6,419 nucleotides of DNA from Reyranella sp. (lineage in GTDB: Bacteria; Pseudomonadota; Alphaproteobacteria; Reyranellales; Reyranellaceae): the NCBI GenBank assembly GCA_030679805.1, contig JAUXST010000781.1, positions 1 to 6,419 of the forward strand. Direction: 5' to 3'. Position 1 is the stretch's first letter. Each line of letters starts with the position of its first letter. This document shows positions 6,404-6,419 of the stretch, in pieces. The notes beneath the pieces are model-generated. The model did not search any database. It saw nothing but the letters and a program-made list of their open reading frames with translations, and was not told the origin of the DNA. The position numbers were made by a program, and so were the translations under genes.

Positions 6404-6419
6404 ATGAAATTCAAGCCTT
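6404..6419 (+). CDS. Start of an unidentified gene, cut by window edge
   Basis: Only five complete codons are visible (MKFKP), too few to identify a product. The start is supported by the ribosome binding site directly upstream and by the promoter overlapping the hflX stop. The gene is on the same strand as its neighbours, but its own promoter suggests separate control. Confidence 0.5.

Overview
This window reads as a conserved chromosomal core segment from a GC-rich alphaproteobacterium, most likely of the Rhodospirillales/Azospirillum-like kind. The evidence is the gene order ntrY-ntrX-(D-amino acid transaminase)-(HAD phosphatase)-hfq-hflX, the NtrY and NtrX subfamily signatures, and an Hfq of alphaproteobacterial type. 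The genus cannot be fixed from the sequence alone. No phage, insertion sequence, CRISPR array, tRNA or rRNA is visible, and all complete genes lie on the + strand.

Layout: (1) 2-1666, the 3' part of ntrY, a membrane histidine kinase cut by the window's left edge. (2) 1701-3113, ntrX, its response regulator. (3) 3131-3994, a PLP fold-type IV D-amino acid aminotransferase. (4) 3991-4647, a HAD-family phosphatase that overlaps the aminotransferase by 4 bases. (5) 4648-4752, a 105-base leader with a candidate promoter and two hairpins. (6) 4753-5001, hfq. (7) 5003-6349, hflX, starting on TTG one base after the hfq stop. (8) 6350-6419, a strong-looking sigma70-type promoter overlapping the hflX stop, a good ribosome binding site, and the first codons of a further gene cut by the right edge.

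Functionally, NtrY/NtrX form a phosphorelay linked in alphaproteobacteria to nitrogen, redox and envelope control. The aminotransferase makes D-glutamate/D-alanine for peptidoglycan. Hfq and HflX handle sRNA-mediated regulation and ribosome rescue or splitting. The tight spacing of genes 1-4 suggests one transcript, and hfq-hflX looks like a second, partly independent unit with its own leader.

The window is mostly ordinary. The points worth a second look are: the NtrX AAA+ domain, which lacks the GAFTGA loop and also has Lys where the Walker B Asp should be, while its receiver, Walker A, arginine-finger and DNA-binding parts look intact; an Hfq with Gln in place of the near-invariant Lys of the YKH motif; and a compact hairpin in the hfq leader with a C(UUCG)G tetraloop and tandem G-A mismatches. 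I found no convincing new multi-gene system.
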